NCBI GenBank assembly: GCA_021739765.1
Contig: JAIPBD010000007.1
Span: 62,001 to 126,000, forward strand
Source: Melioribacteraceae bacterium
GTDB lineage: Bacteria; Bacteroidota; Ignavibacteria; Ignavibacteriales; Melioribacteraceae
Direction: 5' to 3'
Length of the DNA stretch: 64,000 nucleotides
Below, piece by piece: positions 36,068-45,606 of this stretch (position 1 is the stretch's first letter; the number at the start of each line of letters is the position of its first letter). Position numbers and translations under genes: made by a program. Below the pieces are notes generated by a model that worked only from the letters and a program-made list of their open reading frames with translations, made no database searches and was not told the DNA's origin.

Positions 36068-37054
36068 ATGAAAAAACGAATACTATCATTTATTATAATA
36101 TCTATGCTGATATCATCAAGCTCAATATTTGGGCAGGCTGATACAGTTCATTACAAATTCTTCATGCAGAAGAAAGTACAATTTTTGGGTAGCTTTGATG
36201 TTGAGGTTTTCAGTGGTCACTTCATGGAGGGAACATTCTTCACAGTTCCTGAAAAGTCACTAGCTACTGTCGATCCCGATCTAGCTCCGTTTGATGCGTA
36301 TTACGATATGATTGAAGGCGCATCTTGGGGTTTGGAAGATGGAGCTATCGACAATGATATTACATTAAGAATTTACGTTCGTGAACTTGACGCGACAACT
36401 GGGGCATTTGCAACTTTTGGTTCAGGTGCAGACACTCTTTTCAATTATTTTGAAATTAGTGTTACCGAGCACGTACCCGGTGGAGATGTAATTTACGGAG
36501 TGGACGACGATTATTATTTCAAAAATGATAAAGCCTTCACATTAGATATACCTATTAGCGGTGCTCTAACATCATTTTTACAATCAGTTGGATTGCCAAT
36601 AAACTTAGCACAATTGGCATTTACTTATATCGTTGGTCCGGCAGCAAGCGCTACATTTGTTGGTGCCGGCATTGAAACCGTGCTTACAAACGATACATTT
36701 GGTTTCCGAGCTATCCACCTTTCAAAATTTGGTGGTGGTAGAGGAAAACTGGCCACAGGTATTGAAGAGAAATATTTCGAAATTATTCCTGATGATTATT
36801 TGTTAGCCCAAAATTATCCTAATCCATTTAATCCTACTACAACAATTAAATTCTCAATTCCGAAACAAGAACAAGTTTCATTGAGTATTTATACGGCTAC
36901 GGGAGAATTAGTTGAAGAATTGATTTCCGGTCAAAAAGCTGCAGGAACCTATGAAGTCACATTTAATGCAGAAAATCTTGCATCGGGTATCTATATTTAT
37001 AAACTTAGAACAGCATCGACCGACTTAAGCAAGAAAATGCTTCTTGTCAAATAA
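36068..37054 (+). CDS. Secreted protein with T9SS type A sorting domain
   Basis: 328 residues: a signal peptide (to about SIFGQ), a beta-rich body of about 220 residues with no recognised enzymatic motif, and a complete C-terminal sorting domain of about 80 residues with NYPNPFNPTTTIKFSIP, LSIYTATGELVEEL and ASGIYIYKLRT. It should pass through Sec and the type IX system to the cell surface or medium. Preceded by AAGGAAAATAACAATG and followed by a terminator, it is monocistronic. The gap 35874-36067 holds TTGACA at 35998 but no convincing -10 box. Confidence 0.85.
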   Translation: MKKRILSFIIISMLISSSSIFGQADTVHYKFFMQKKVQFLGSFDVEVFSGHFMEGTFFTVPEKSLATVDPDLAPFDAYYDMIEGASWGLEDGAIDNDITLRIYVRELDATTGAFATFGSGADTLFNYFEISVTEHVPGGDVIYGVDDDYYFKNDKAFTLDIPISGALTSFLQSVGLPINLAQLAFTYIVGPAASATFVGAGIETVLTNDTFGFRAIHLSKFGGGRGKLATGIEEKYFEIIPDDYLLAQNYPNPFNPTTTIKFSIPKQEQVSLSIYTATGELVEELISGQKAAGTYEVTFNAENLASGIYIYKLRTASTDLSKKMLLVK

Positions 37055-37073
37055 TTCTAATAATTCTTATATT

Positions 37074-37100
37074 AGCCGCAGTATATACTGCGGCTTTCTT
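37074..37100 (+). terminator. Terminator after the T9SS cargo gene
   Basis: AGCCGCAGTATATACTGCGGCT is a perfect 22-base inverted repeat (outer AGCCGCA/TGCGGCT plus GTATATAC), followed by TTCTTATTT. Confidence 0.9.
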
Positions 37101-37128
37101 ATTTAAACTAATTGCAAAGAGGTAACTA

Positions 37129-39237
37129 ATGAATAGTAGGAAATGGATTCTTCCACTCTTAGTATTCTCAGTATTATTATTACTTCAGGGCTGTTTTGAT
37201 TTGCCCGAAGACCCAAAAGCGCCTAAATGGAATATTGCATTTAACGCTCCCGGGACCGATACAACAATTACTATCGGTGATATTATTGAGGATGATTCCA
37301 CAATAACTACTCGAGATGAAGGCGGTGTTATAGGATTGTTATACTTTACGGATACAACATCCATTGAACCCGTTACAATTGATGAAAATTTAAATATTGA
37401 CAATTTTTCCACTACATTCGGTCAAAAAATCGATGAGATTTCGATTAACGCAGTCCCTGCCGATTCGGTTAGTGTCGGTTTATCGGATTGGGGTAAAACT
37501 CCCGGTAATGCTGTGGCATTCGGTGAAATAGCCATTTTCCCGGAAATTGATTTTCCGGTAATCGATGAATTCGAAGAAGTAGTTTTTAAATCCGCTACTC
37601 TAAATGTGAAAGTAACAAACAGACTTCCTATCGATATTGACATTCAGAAATTTGAATTAGTAAATAAAGGCGATGGTTCGATCATATTTACTGATACATA
37701 CACAACAAGTGTCGGTGCTCCAAATGGTGGCGGACTCAGACTCACCGCATCCGGCGGAAGTCAGTTGATACCAATTGACCTTGCAGGCAAAACATTAACG
37801 AATCAAATGAAATTTGTTGGCGCGATGGCCAAACCAGGCAATGATGTAGTTGATCTTGATCCTAATGATGCTGTTACGGTTACTTCTGAGTTTGATAATA
37901 ATAGTTTAGTTATAGAGTCCGCGAGAGCGGAATTACCGGCTCAAGATCCTTTCCAAGTAAACGGACAAGTTTCTTTCGCTGATTCCAATAAAATTGAAGA
38001 AGCAATTTTGGAGTCCGGAGTTTTAGATTTTACTATCGATAATAATTTTGATATGGATTTAACACTTGATTTAACCCTGCAGCAGTTATTAACGCCTCAA
38101 GGTCAGCCTTATAATACAATTGTTAATCTACAAGCTAATCAAAAGGGAAACACTGACGCGACTATAAATGATTTAAGCAACTACAGCATCTCATCAGGAG
38201 TTCCAAATACAACGATGGATGCGTTTAATTATGACATTACCGTTACAGTGTTGGGATCACCTCCTGGCCAAACTTCTGAAATCTCAATTCAGGATAGCAT
38301 CGCGGCAAGTATCGATTTCCGAGATGTTACAGTTCGTTCCTTCAAAGGTAAAGTCGCACCATTCTCTTTTGCGCTGGACCCAACCAATTTTGAAATGGAT
38401 TTTGGTGATCTAAATCAGCAATTACAATTTGATCAAATCAACTTTGGTGATCCGGAGATTTTAATAAATCTCGTTAATTCGGCAGATGTTGAAGCGGCGA
38501 TAGACGGAAATGTTACAGCCTCAAACGGAACTGCTTCGGAAGATCAGGTTATTGCTCTAAGTTCAACTATTGGGGCTAAACAAACAACAACCATTGATCT
38601 TAGCGCTGATTTTAAAAATGCTTTTACAAATTTCAGAAACGGATTGCCAAATAATTTCTCCGTAAACGGAACTGTAACCGGAAATCCAAACTATGAAACG
38701 GGTACAGTTACAAATAAAGACTCGGTAAAAGGGGATGTATTCCTAACGCTGCCGTTGGATATTGGTATTAAAGCCGGAACATATATTGACACGCTTGAAT
38801 TGGATAGTGAGTCTGATTCAATAATTCAGGATATAACGAGCGCTACACTAATTATGGAAATCACTAATGCTATTCCTGTTGATATACGATTTAGCGGAAC
38901 AGTACTTGATGAAAATGATCAAGAAACTCTTGACGTTCCTCCATTAAACTCGGTTATTGTTGATGGTTCCACGAGTGCGGATTACATATTTATCCCTGCT
39001 CCAACTGTTAATAGCTCCGGAGTGGTAATCGCCGAAGCTACTGTTAAAGAAGAAATCAGTTTAACCGGTACGCAGATTGATGCTTTCCTTAACGGGAAAA
39101 AATTAGCTATTAGGTTGGAACTGATGACATCGAATGCGGATGCCACTACCCCGCCTCAACCGGTTAAATTTACAACCGAAAATTGGATAAAAATTAAGGT
39201 ATGGGGTAAAGGAGATTTACTAGTTGACTTGGAATAG
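37129..39237 (+). CDS. Large lipoprotein of unknown function
   Basis: 702 residues. The N-terminus is a lipoprotein signal (MNSRKWILPLLVFSVLLLLQGC, lipobox LQGC with Cys22). The rest is predicted beta-rich with several repeating patterns of the type DSV..TLPLDI, DFTIDNNFDMDLTLDLTL; it contains no cysteine-rich or catalytic motif. The repeated modules look like immunoglobulin-like or beta-sandwich units. The downstream gene starts 33 bases later and encodes an outer-membrane barrel, so the pair probably works together at the outer membrane. Function unknown. Confidence 0.72.
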   Translation: MNSRKWILPLLVFSVLLLLQGCFDLPEDPKAPKWNIAFNAPGTDTTITIGDIIEDDSTITTRDEGGVIGLLYFTDTTSIEPVTIDENLNIDNFSTTFGQKIDEISINAVPADSVSVGLSDWGKTPGNAVAFGEIAIFPEIDFPVIDEFEEVVFKSATLNVKVTNRLPIDIDIQKFELVNKGDGSIIFTDTYTTSVGAPNGGGLRLTASGGSQLIPIDLAGKTLTNQMKFVGAMAKPGNDVVDLDPNDAVTVTSEFDNNSLVIESARAELPAQDPFQVNGQVSFADSNKIEEAILESGVLDFTIDNNFDMDLTLDLTLQQLLTPQGQPYNTIVNLQANQKGNTDATINDLSNYSISSGVPNTTMDAFNYDITVTVLGSPPGQTSEISIQDSIAASIDFRDVTVRSFKGKVAPFSFALDPTNFEMDFGDLNQQLQFDQINFGDPEILINLVNSADVEAAIDGNVTASNGTASEDQVIALSSTIGAKQTTTIDLSADFKNAFTNFRNGLPNNFSVNGTVTGNPNYETGTVTNKDSVKGDVFLTLPLDIGIKAGTYIDTLELDSESDSIIQDITSATLIMEITNAIPVDIRFSGTVLDENDQETLDVPPLNSVIVDGSTSADYIFIPAPTVNSSGVVIAEATVKEEISLTGTQIDAFLNGKKLAIRLELMTSNADATTPPQPVKFTTENWIKIKVWGKGDLLVDLE

Positions 39238-39270
39238 GGAAATTAAAACTAAAATTTTGGAGAAATTAAA

Positions 39271-40725
39271 ATGAAGAAATTAGTAATACTGGTATTTCTA
39301 ATTTTGGCTGCAGAGATCAGTGCTCAAGGTGTGGGATCGATCGGTGTTTCCGATGCAAGATCTAATTCACTTGGGAATTCATATACTGTAACCTCTCGTG
39401 GAGTTTATGCTATTCACAAAAACCCCGCAAATCTTGCTTTACCTTCTGATGAAACGATTCAATTAGCAACGGTTTTTCCGCTTCCGAATCTTAATTTTGC
39501 GGCTGGAACCGACTTTATGACATTAGAAGATATCAATTATTATTTTGGCGGAGTTACCGGTCCCAACGGACAAACCGTTGGAAGATTATTAACTGATGCC
39601 GATAAACGAAACCTTGTTTCATTGTTTGATGATGGCAGTAGAATGAGAGGAAGTGTCAATCTTAATTTATTCTCACTTTCGGTAAACGCCGGGGAAGATA
39701 TCGGTTCTTTCGCGTTTTCGATTGGCGATCGAATTTCTGTTTCTGCGGATATCCCTAAAGGACTCGTTGAATTTGCGATGTTCGGAAACGAAACAGGAGT
39801 TGAATATCAATTCAACGATTTGAATGCAAGATCTTGGTACTTACGTGATTACTCGCTCTCGTATGCGCGTCAAATAAATGATCTTATCCCTGCATTGGAT
39901 ATCGGTGATTATATCGAAAGTTTGACAGTGGGAGTAACTCTTAAAATGGTTCAAGGGTTAGCTTATACTAATATGGATAGAATCGATTTATCGTTTGAAA
40001 CAAGAGAATCTGATAATGCGGTTCTGTTAAACGCGGATATGGTTTACAATATTGCGATGTCCGAAGATTTTGGAATCGAATGGGATTTCTTGGATGATAA
40101 TGAAGTTGTTGAACAAAACATCGGTCCATTCCCAACGCCTGCCGGAAGTGGATTTGGTTTTGATTTGGGAATTTCGGGACAAATAAATGATGTATGGTCG
40201 TTTGGATTCGCGTTAACTGATATTGGAAGTATAACGTGGGATCAAAAAGTTGTTGCGTACACCGCCAGCGGTTCATATTTAGTTGACGATGTCGCTCAGG
40301 ACAATCTTGGTGATTCTATTGAAAATGCTCTCGAGTATGAAGGAAATTATACCGATGCATTTACAAGCTCTTTGCCTTCTTCTATGGGATTGGGCGTTGG
40401 TTTTAGACTCGATCGCTTTTTAGATGGATCTTTCCCCGGGGAAATGACGATTGCGGCTGAATATCATCAAGGATTTAACGATATGCCGTCAAATACTACC
40501 AAACCAAGATTCTCACTGGGAATGGAATGGTTGCCGACATCTTGGCTGCCAATCAGAACAGGTTTTTCATTCGGTGGTCGTGAGAATTTCAGATGGGGAG
40601 GAGGATTCGGACTAGATGCCGGATTCCTTGAATTCAATTTTGGTACATCTTACTTACACAGTATCGTTGGCGGAAACAGTGTTGGTCGTGTAGGATTCTC
40701 AATGGGAACCAGATGGAAATTTTAA
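39271..40725 (+). CDS. Outer-membrane beta-barrel protein (DUF5723-like)
   Basis: 484 residues with a signal peptide (to about ISAQG). The conserved start SDARSNSLGNSYTVTSRGVYAIHKNPANLALP resembles the PorV/FadL-like barrel families, especially the DUF5723 group. Long alternating strands follow and the protein ends with WKF, a barrel assembly signal. It lies downstream of a large lipoprotein with a GGAG ribosome site and ends two bases before the 3' end of the convergent lptG gene, with no terminator between them. Confidence 0.72.
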   Translation: MKKLVILVFLILAAEISAQGVGSIGVSDARSNSLGNSYTVTSRGVYAIHKNPANLALPSDETIQLATVFPLPNLNFAAGTDFMTLEDINYYFGGVTGPNGQTVGRLLTDADKRNLVSLFDDGSRMRGSVNLNLFSLSVNAGEDIGSFAFSIGDRISVSADIPKGLVEFAMFGNETGVEYQFNDLNARSWYLRDYSLSYARQINDLIPALDIGDYIESLTVGVTLKMVQGLAYTNMDRIDLSFETRESDNAVLLNADMVYNIAMSEDFGIEWDFLDDNEVVEQNIGPFPTPAGSGFGFDLGISGQINDVWSFGFALTDIGSITWDQKVVAYTASGSYLVDDVAQDNLGDSIENALEYEGNYTDAFTSSLPSSMGLGVGFRLDRFLDGSFPGEMTIAAEYHQGFNDMPSNTTKPRFSLGMEWLPTSWLPIRTGFSFGGRENFRWGGGFGLDAGFLEFNFGTSYLHSIVGGNSVGRVGFSMGTRWKF

Positions 40726-40727
40726 GA

Positions 40728-41822
40728 TTATTTATTTACTCTAAGTAAGTTAATAATCCCAAAAAATAGAAAAACTATATTTGCAAACCAGGCTGTAAGT
40801 AAGGGGTCTAAAACACCATTCTTACCGAAAGCCTGGCTTATTTTCATAAAGACCAGATAGACAAAAGTTACCAACAGACTTATTCCGAACTGCAACGCCA
40901 AACCGCCTTTTCTTTTATTTGCGGAAAACGGCAATCCAAATAAAACCACAACCAAAGATGCAAATCCAAATGAGATTCTGGAATGATAAGCAATTAAAAT
41001 TCTGGTTGGATCATTACCGGAGGCTAATTGATCATCTGCGTAATTCATTAATTCTGTCAGCGACATTTCTTCAGGTTTACTCTGTTTTCTTAAAATATCA
41101 TCAGGTAAAAAATTGAGATCGCGTAAAGTATCAGATTGACTTTCGACAATGGTTTCATAAATTCCATTAAATTTTCGTTCTATCACCTTTGTTAAAATCC
41201 ACGCAGAGGATAAAGAATCGTAACTCATTTTTAAAGCATCTTTTCGTGCAATCATAACAGTTTTGTCAGCCTCTGAGAACTGCTGAATTGAAACATTGAA
41301 AGCTTGTTGGTTCCGGTTATTGTAACTGGTTATAGAGACAATTCTAAACTCACTATCTTGAAATAATATGTTGCTGCCCGAAACAGCGAGGTCTTTTTTC
41401 ATGTAATTTCGTTGAATATAGACGAGTTCTTTATTTGCTTCAGGTACAGTATAACCTCCAAAATATATGGCCCCAATGCTCACCAATACAGAAGTGATCA
41501 GAAATGGCATCATAAATCTGTAGATACTTATCCCACCAGCTTTAATAGCGGCGAGTTCATTTTGATTTGACAACCGGCCGACTGTGAAAATACATGCAAG
41601 AAAAACTGCGACAGGTATCATCAATCGCATTATTTCTGGAATAAAAACAACATAATATTTCAAAATGAAGTATGTGGGGACATTTTGATCGATAAAATCA
41701 TCAAGATTTTCCATCAAATCGATGATTACAAAAATCACCAAAAAGGCGAGTAAACCAAAAAGGATGGTTTGCAAAAACTGCTTTATCAAGTATCTGTCAA
41801 GAATTTTCATCTGAACCAACAT
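40728..41822 (-). CDS. LPS export permease, LptG-like (YjgP/YjgQ family)
   Basis: 364 residues, or 360 if the internal ATG at 41810 (MKILDRYLIKQF) is used, which reads like the family start. Three N-terminal and three C-terminal membrane helices enclose a periplasmic beta-jellyroll domain (about residues 130-265), the LptF/LptG layout. It should form with LptF and the ATPase LptB the inner-membrane part of the LPS extraction complex. It overlaps the upstream paralogue by up to 26 bases, so both are coupled. Confidence 0.82.
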   Translation of the reverse strand: MLVQMKILDRYLIKQFLQTILFGLLAFLVIFVIIDLMENLDDFIDQNVPTYFILKYYVVFIPEIMRLMIPVAVFLACIFTVGRLSNQNELAAIKAGGISIYRFMMPFLITSVLVSIGAIYFGGYTVPEANKELVYIQRNYMKKDLAVSGSNILFQDSEFRIVSITSYNNRNQQAFNVSIQQFSEADKTVMIARKDALKMSYDSLSSAWILTKVIERKFNGIYETIVESQSDTLRDLNFLPDDILRKQSKPEEMSLTELMNYADDQLASGNDPTRILIAYHSRISFGFASLVVVLFGLPFSANKRKGGLALQFGISLLVTFVYLVFMKISQAFGKNGVLDPLLTAWFANIVFLFFGIINLLRVNK

Positions 41823-43170
41823 TGTTTCTAAAGCTTTTGGGAATTATTCGGGATAAGAATGAAAAATCCAATGTAACCCTTTCTTTTGCAGCACGAACAA
41901 GTAGAAAAACTCCTAATGCACCCAAAACAAAATTCGCGCTCCACATTCCCCAGAATGGCGAAAGCAATCCACGATCCGCAAGTTTTTCGCCTCCGATTAA
42001 AAATGCCCAATAAATCAGAAAAAACAACAAACTTATTCCTGCCGCAACACCAAATCCACCTTTACGGGTCATGGTACCCAATGGCACACCAATTAGAATA
42101 AAGACAATTATCGCACCCGGGATCGCGTATTTTTTATGCACTTCTACCCAGAATTTGTTGATCTCCTTGTCTTTGTATTCGACTCTTAAAATCTTTTGTT
42201 TTAATGTCGCGAACTGATTCTTAACTTTTTCTTCAGCTCTAATTAGAATGTGGTCTTTGTTATTGTTATCGAATCGTCGTTTTTCATTTTCCTTTACAAA
42301 ATCGTATTCAAAATGTTGTGCGAATGCCTTCTGATATTCCTCTATGTAATGATTTTTTTGGATTTCTAAACTATCGATTATCAACAGAATATCTTGGGCG
42401 CCAAGTTCGCGGTCACCTCTTCTGCCGCCCGGAGTTGATTGTTCGAAGGTAAATTGCGAGCCATCCATCGCAATTTTGTGTTTTTCAAATCTTAATCTGC
42501 GATAAATTTCTCGTGTTTTCATATCGCTTTCATGGATTTCTCCATCTACCAAATCCAGAATAAGTTTTTTTTGATTTTTGGCGAAATAGATTTTACCACT
42601 TTTTGCTGTAACAACACTTTTTTTATTGAGACCGGAATCATCATATATTGTTAAATCTTTTAGTGTATTGGATTCCTGTTCAATATCCCGGGCCAAGATC
42701 GAATAATTTCGAACCTCTTGAGAAAATACACCGGGAACCAACGAAAGTGTCGGTTTCTTTCTGCTGATATCCTGCATCAAAATTCGAGCAGCATGATTGG
42801 CATTCGGATAAACATAATTGTTAAACTGGATTAATAAAAAACATAAAAATGCGCCGGCTAATAGAGGCGGCATTATCATTTTATATAAACTAATCCCCGT
42901 GGCTTTAAAGATGGCAACTTCATTATCGTGCGCCATACTTCCGAATGCCATCAATGTCGCCACCAAAACTGCCATCGGTACAACCAATACAACCATCCAA
43001 GCCAGATTATAAGCAATCAATTTTGTAATTAACCAAAATCCAAGTCCTTTTCCGACAAGCCGGTCCGCGAATTTCATCAAAAATTGCAGTAAAAAAATGG
43101 AGATTAGAGTCACATTCCCAAAAAGGAACGGGGCAAGATGATTTTTTAATATATATCTATATATTATCAT
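41797..43170 (-). CDS. LPS export permease, LptF-like (YjgP/YjgQ family)
   Basis: 457 residues, longer than usual because of an enlarged periplasmic domain (about residues 130-330) with charged coiled regions such as EEYQKAFAQHFEYDFVKENEKR. Six membrane helices; the family marks include MIMPPLLAGAFLC and IPGAIIVFILIGVPLG. It is the first gene of the two-gene lptF-lptG unit. Enough features for the family; which of F or G it corresponds to is judged by order only. Confidence 0.82.
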   Translation of the reverse strand: MIIYRYILKNHLAPFLFGNVTLISIFLLQFLMKFADRLVGKGLGFWLITKLIAYNLAWMVVLVVPMAVLVATLMAFGSMAHDNEVAIFKATGISLYKMIMPPLLAGAFLCFLLIQFNNYVYPNANHAARILMQDISRKKPTLSLVPGVFSQEVRNYSILARDIEQESNTLKDLTIYDDSGLNKKSVVTAKSGKIYFAKNQKKLILDLVDGEIHESDMKTREIYRRLRFEKHKIAMDGSQFTFEQSTPGGRRGDRELGAQDILLIIDSLEIQKNHYIEEYQKAFAQHFEYDFVKENEKRRFDNNNKDHILIRAEEKVKNQFATLKQKILRVEYKDKEINKFWVEVHKKYAIPGAIIVFILIGVPLGTMTRKGGFGVAAGISLLFFLIYWAFLIGGEKLADRGLLSPFWGMWSANFVLGALGVFLLVRAAKERVTLDFSFLSRIIPKSFRNNVGSDENS

Positions 43171-43263
43171 TTAATTGTATATACTCATTAATCAGCATTA
43201 GAATGTTATTAAACAACAGTTTTAATACAAAGTGCCTTGAATGGGTAAAAGGATAAAGTTAAC

Positions 43264-43292
43264 TTGCATAGCTAATCTTAAATCTAATAATT
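43264..43292 (+). promoter_or_regulatory. Candidate promoter of the M20 peptidase gene
   Basis: TTGCAT (43264-43269), 17 bases, then ATAATT (43287-43292). It lies in the 147-base divergent gap between lptF and the peptidase gene. Weak match, by eye only. Confidence 0.28.
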
Positions 43293-43317
43293 AAATGGTA
43301 TTAAAGGGAGTTTTAAG

Positions 43318-44685
43318 GTGGAAAAAGTTATTAATTATATCGAAAAAAATCAGGATAGGTTCATTGAAGAGTTGAAAGACTATTTGAGAATACCTAGCAT
43401 TAGTACGTTGAAAGAAAATCAACCGCAAATTAAGGAAAGTGCTGAATTTATTGCAAATCAGTTAAAAACTATTGGTATGAAAAAGGTTAAAGCGTATAAA
43501 ACCGCCGGCAACCCAATTGTTTATGGTGAATGGATGGGCGCTAAGGGTAAACCCACGGTATTAATCTATGGCCATTACGATGTACAGCCAGTTGATCCGC
43601 TTGAGCTGTGGAAAAGTGATCCTTTTGAGCCTGAAATTAGGGATGGCAAAATTTATGCACGTGGCGCGAATGATAATAAAGGGCAGCATTTCGCTCATGT
43701 GAAAGCTGTTGAGTCTTTATTTAAAGTTAACGGCAAACCTCCGGTTAATATAAAATTTGTGATCGAAGGAGAAGAAGAGATTGGTAGTGAAAATTTAGAA
43801 ATATTCTTGAACGAGAAAAAAGATTTATTAAAATGTGATGCTGTAATGGTTTCCGACACAAGCATGCACGCGCCTAAAACTCCAACGATAAGTTATGGAT
43901 TAAGAGGATTGTGTTATATGGAAGTTCAAATTACCGGTCCGAATCGCGATCTTCATTCCGGTTCTTTCGGTGGAAGTGTTGCGAATCCGATTAATGAGCT
44001 TTCGAAATTGATCACTAAGTTGGTCGATGAAAATGGGAAAGTTACAATTCCTAATTTCTATAAGGATGTTATTGAGCTTTCTGATGCTGAAAGAGAGCAG
44101 TACAAAACAATTAAATTTTCAGAAAAAGCGTATGCAAAAGATTTAGGAGTAAAGGAGCTTCAAGGTGAAGGAGGTTATTCTACCCTTGAAAGACTTTCCG
44201 GAAGACCTACATTGGATTGTAATGGTATTTACGGCGGATTCACGGGTGAAGGTGCTAAAACTGTGTTACCATCGACCGCAACGGCTAAAATAAGTATGCG
44301 GTTGGTTCCAAACCAAATCCCGAAAAAAATTGCTAAAGAATTTGAAAAACATGTGAAATCGCTTGTTCCGAAAAGTGTGAAAGTAGAAGTACGCGCATTA
44401 CACGGAGGTTTACCTTTCTTGGTACCTTTTGATGATGAAGTGATGCAAGCTGCGGCTGAAGCCACAACAAAAGCCACCGGTAAAAAAGCAATATTTACAC
44501 GTGAAGGCGGATCAATTCCTATTGTTGTTGAGTTTAATAAAATATTAAAAGCGCCTGTAGTTTTAATGGGATTGGGATTGGATTCTGATGATATTCACTC
44601 ACCAAATGAACATTTTTGGTTAGAGAATTTTGAATACGGACTAAAAGCTTCCGTTTACTTTATGGAAGAAATGTCTAATAGATAG
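43318..44685 (+). CDS. M20 family dipeptidase
   Basis: 455 residues from a GTG start with GGGAG upstream. Metal site marks: YGHYDVQPVDP (His and Asp), catalytic EGEEEIGSE, and a C-terminal His in GGLPF / SDDIHSPNE. The inserted dimerisation domain (about residues 200-370) is complete. It resembles the ArgE/DapE/CNDP dipeptidase group and probably cleaves small peptides in the cytoplasm (no signal peptide). The lipoprotein gene starts 20 bases later. Confidence 0.9.
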   Translation: MEKVINYIEKNQDRFIEELKDYLRIPSISTLKENQPQIKESAEFIANQLKTIGMKKVKAYKTAGNPIVYGEWMGAKGKPTVLIYGHYDVQPVDPLELWKSDPFEPEIRDGKIYARGANDNKGQHFAHVKAVESLFKVNGKPPVNIKFVIEGEEEIGSENLEIFLNEKKDLLKCDAVMVSDTSMHAPKTPTISYGLRGLCYMEVQITGPNRDLHSGSFGGSVANPINELSKLITKLVDENGKVTIPNFYKDVIELSDAEREQYKTIKFSEKAYAKDLGVKELQGEGGYSTLERLSGRPTLDCNGIYGGFTGEGAKTVLPSTATAKISMRLVPNQIPKKIAKEFEKHVKSLVPKSVKVEVRALHGGLPFLVPFDDEVMQAAAEATTKATGKKAIFTREGGSIPIVVEFNKILKAPVVLMGLGLDSDDIHSPNEHFWLENFEYGLKASVYFMEEMSNR

Positions 44686-44705
44686 AAATCGTTTGAGGAA
44701 AAAGA

Positions 44706-45590
44706 ATGGAAAAGTTAAAGTTCTTAGCTTATGTTTTACTGCTTGCAATATTTTTTGCTTGTGGAGGAGATGGATCCGAAAGTGGGGATGGACGTTCTAA
44801 AGAAGCGGATGTGGGTGAAGAAGGTGAAGACGTTGCAAGAAACGTAGGAAAACAAGAAGAAATATCTTTGCGAAATTTAGAGATCGAGCTCGAGCAGCGC
44901 GGTGGTAAAATGGGACCATGCGATACTTTGGCATTAAGGTTTCATATAAGGGATAATTATCCTGCGGGAACTTACTTAGTTGAAGAAAATCAATCTTTTA
45001 CAATGTCCGAAACTCAGTTTTCGGTAATTTATGAAAAAGAGAAAGATATTCAATACATTTTTGCGCTTGTTGCCAAATCTAAGGATGGGGAGCGGCTGAT
45101 AGAAACCAAAAATGTAGTCGGGTATTCTTCCAGCTTTGTAAATCTTGACAGTACAAGACTTGGAACGGCATTCTTTTTCCTCAGTCTATTTGAATGCAAC
45201 GGGGATGGCACATTTACGTTGCTTTGGGAGTACGAAGTTCCGATGCACGGCGGATTTAACAGTATGAAGCTTAAAAGATGGAAACCCAAAAAACTTCCAT
45301 ATATCCAATTAAATTTTATAGATGGAATTATTTCCGGTTATCGAAATTACAACTACTTTTTAGTTGATGGAATACGAAATAAACCTCATTTGATGGAGAC
45401 CTACGAAGGAATCGCGCGGAAAAGAACTATGACCGATGTAAACAAAGATTCCTATCCCGATTTTTTCGAGTATCGTTATCAGGATACCGTAACTTATGTT
45501 TATGAGCTGGATTCTATTCCATTTTATTGGGATACAACCAAAAGTCTCTATGTTACTAAATTTACTTCGCGTTGGTTCAGGCCATATTAA
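44706..45590 (+). CDS. Putative lipoprotein of unknown function
   Basis: 294 residues. The N-terminus MEKLKFLAYVLLLAIFFACGG is a lipoprotein signal with Cys19 as the lipid anchor, followed by an acidic, Gly-rich linker of about 35 residues. The remainder has mixed strand content with EF-hand-like DVNKDSYPDFFEY near residue 240, which may be a calcium site of the FG-GAP/dockerin type (weak). No enzyme motif recognised. It lies between a peptidase and a YgfZ-like gene on the same strand with short gaps. Confidence 0.65.
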   Translation: MEKLKFLAYVLLLAIFFACGGDGSESGDGRSKEADVGEEGEDVARNVGKQEEISLRNLEIELEQRGGKMGPCDTLALRFHIRDNYPAGTYLVEENQSFTMSETQFSVIYEKEKDIQYIFALVAKSKDGERLIETKNVVGYSSSFVNLDSTRLGTAFFFLSLFECNGDGTFTLLWEYEVPMHGGFNSMKLKRWKPKKLPYIQLNFIDGIISGYRNYNYFLVDGIRNKPHLMETYEGIARKRTMTDVNKDSYPDFFEYRYQDTVTYVYELDSIPFYWDTTKSLYVTKFTSRWFRPY

Positions 45591-45606
45591 TTGTTAAAGG
45601 AAAATC

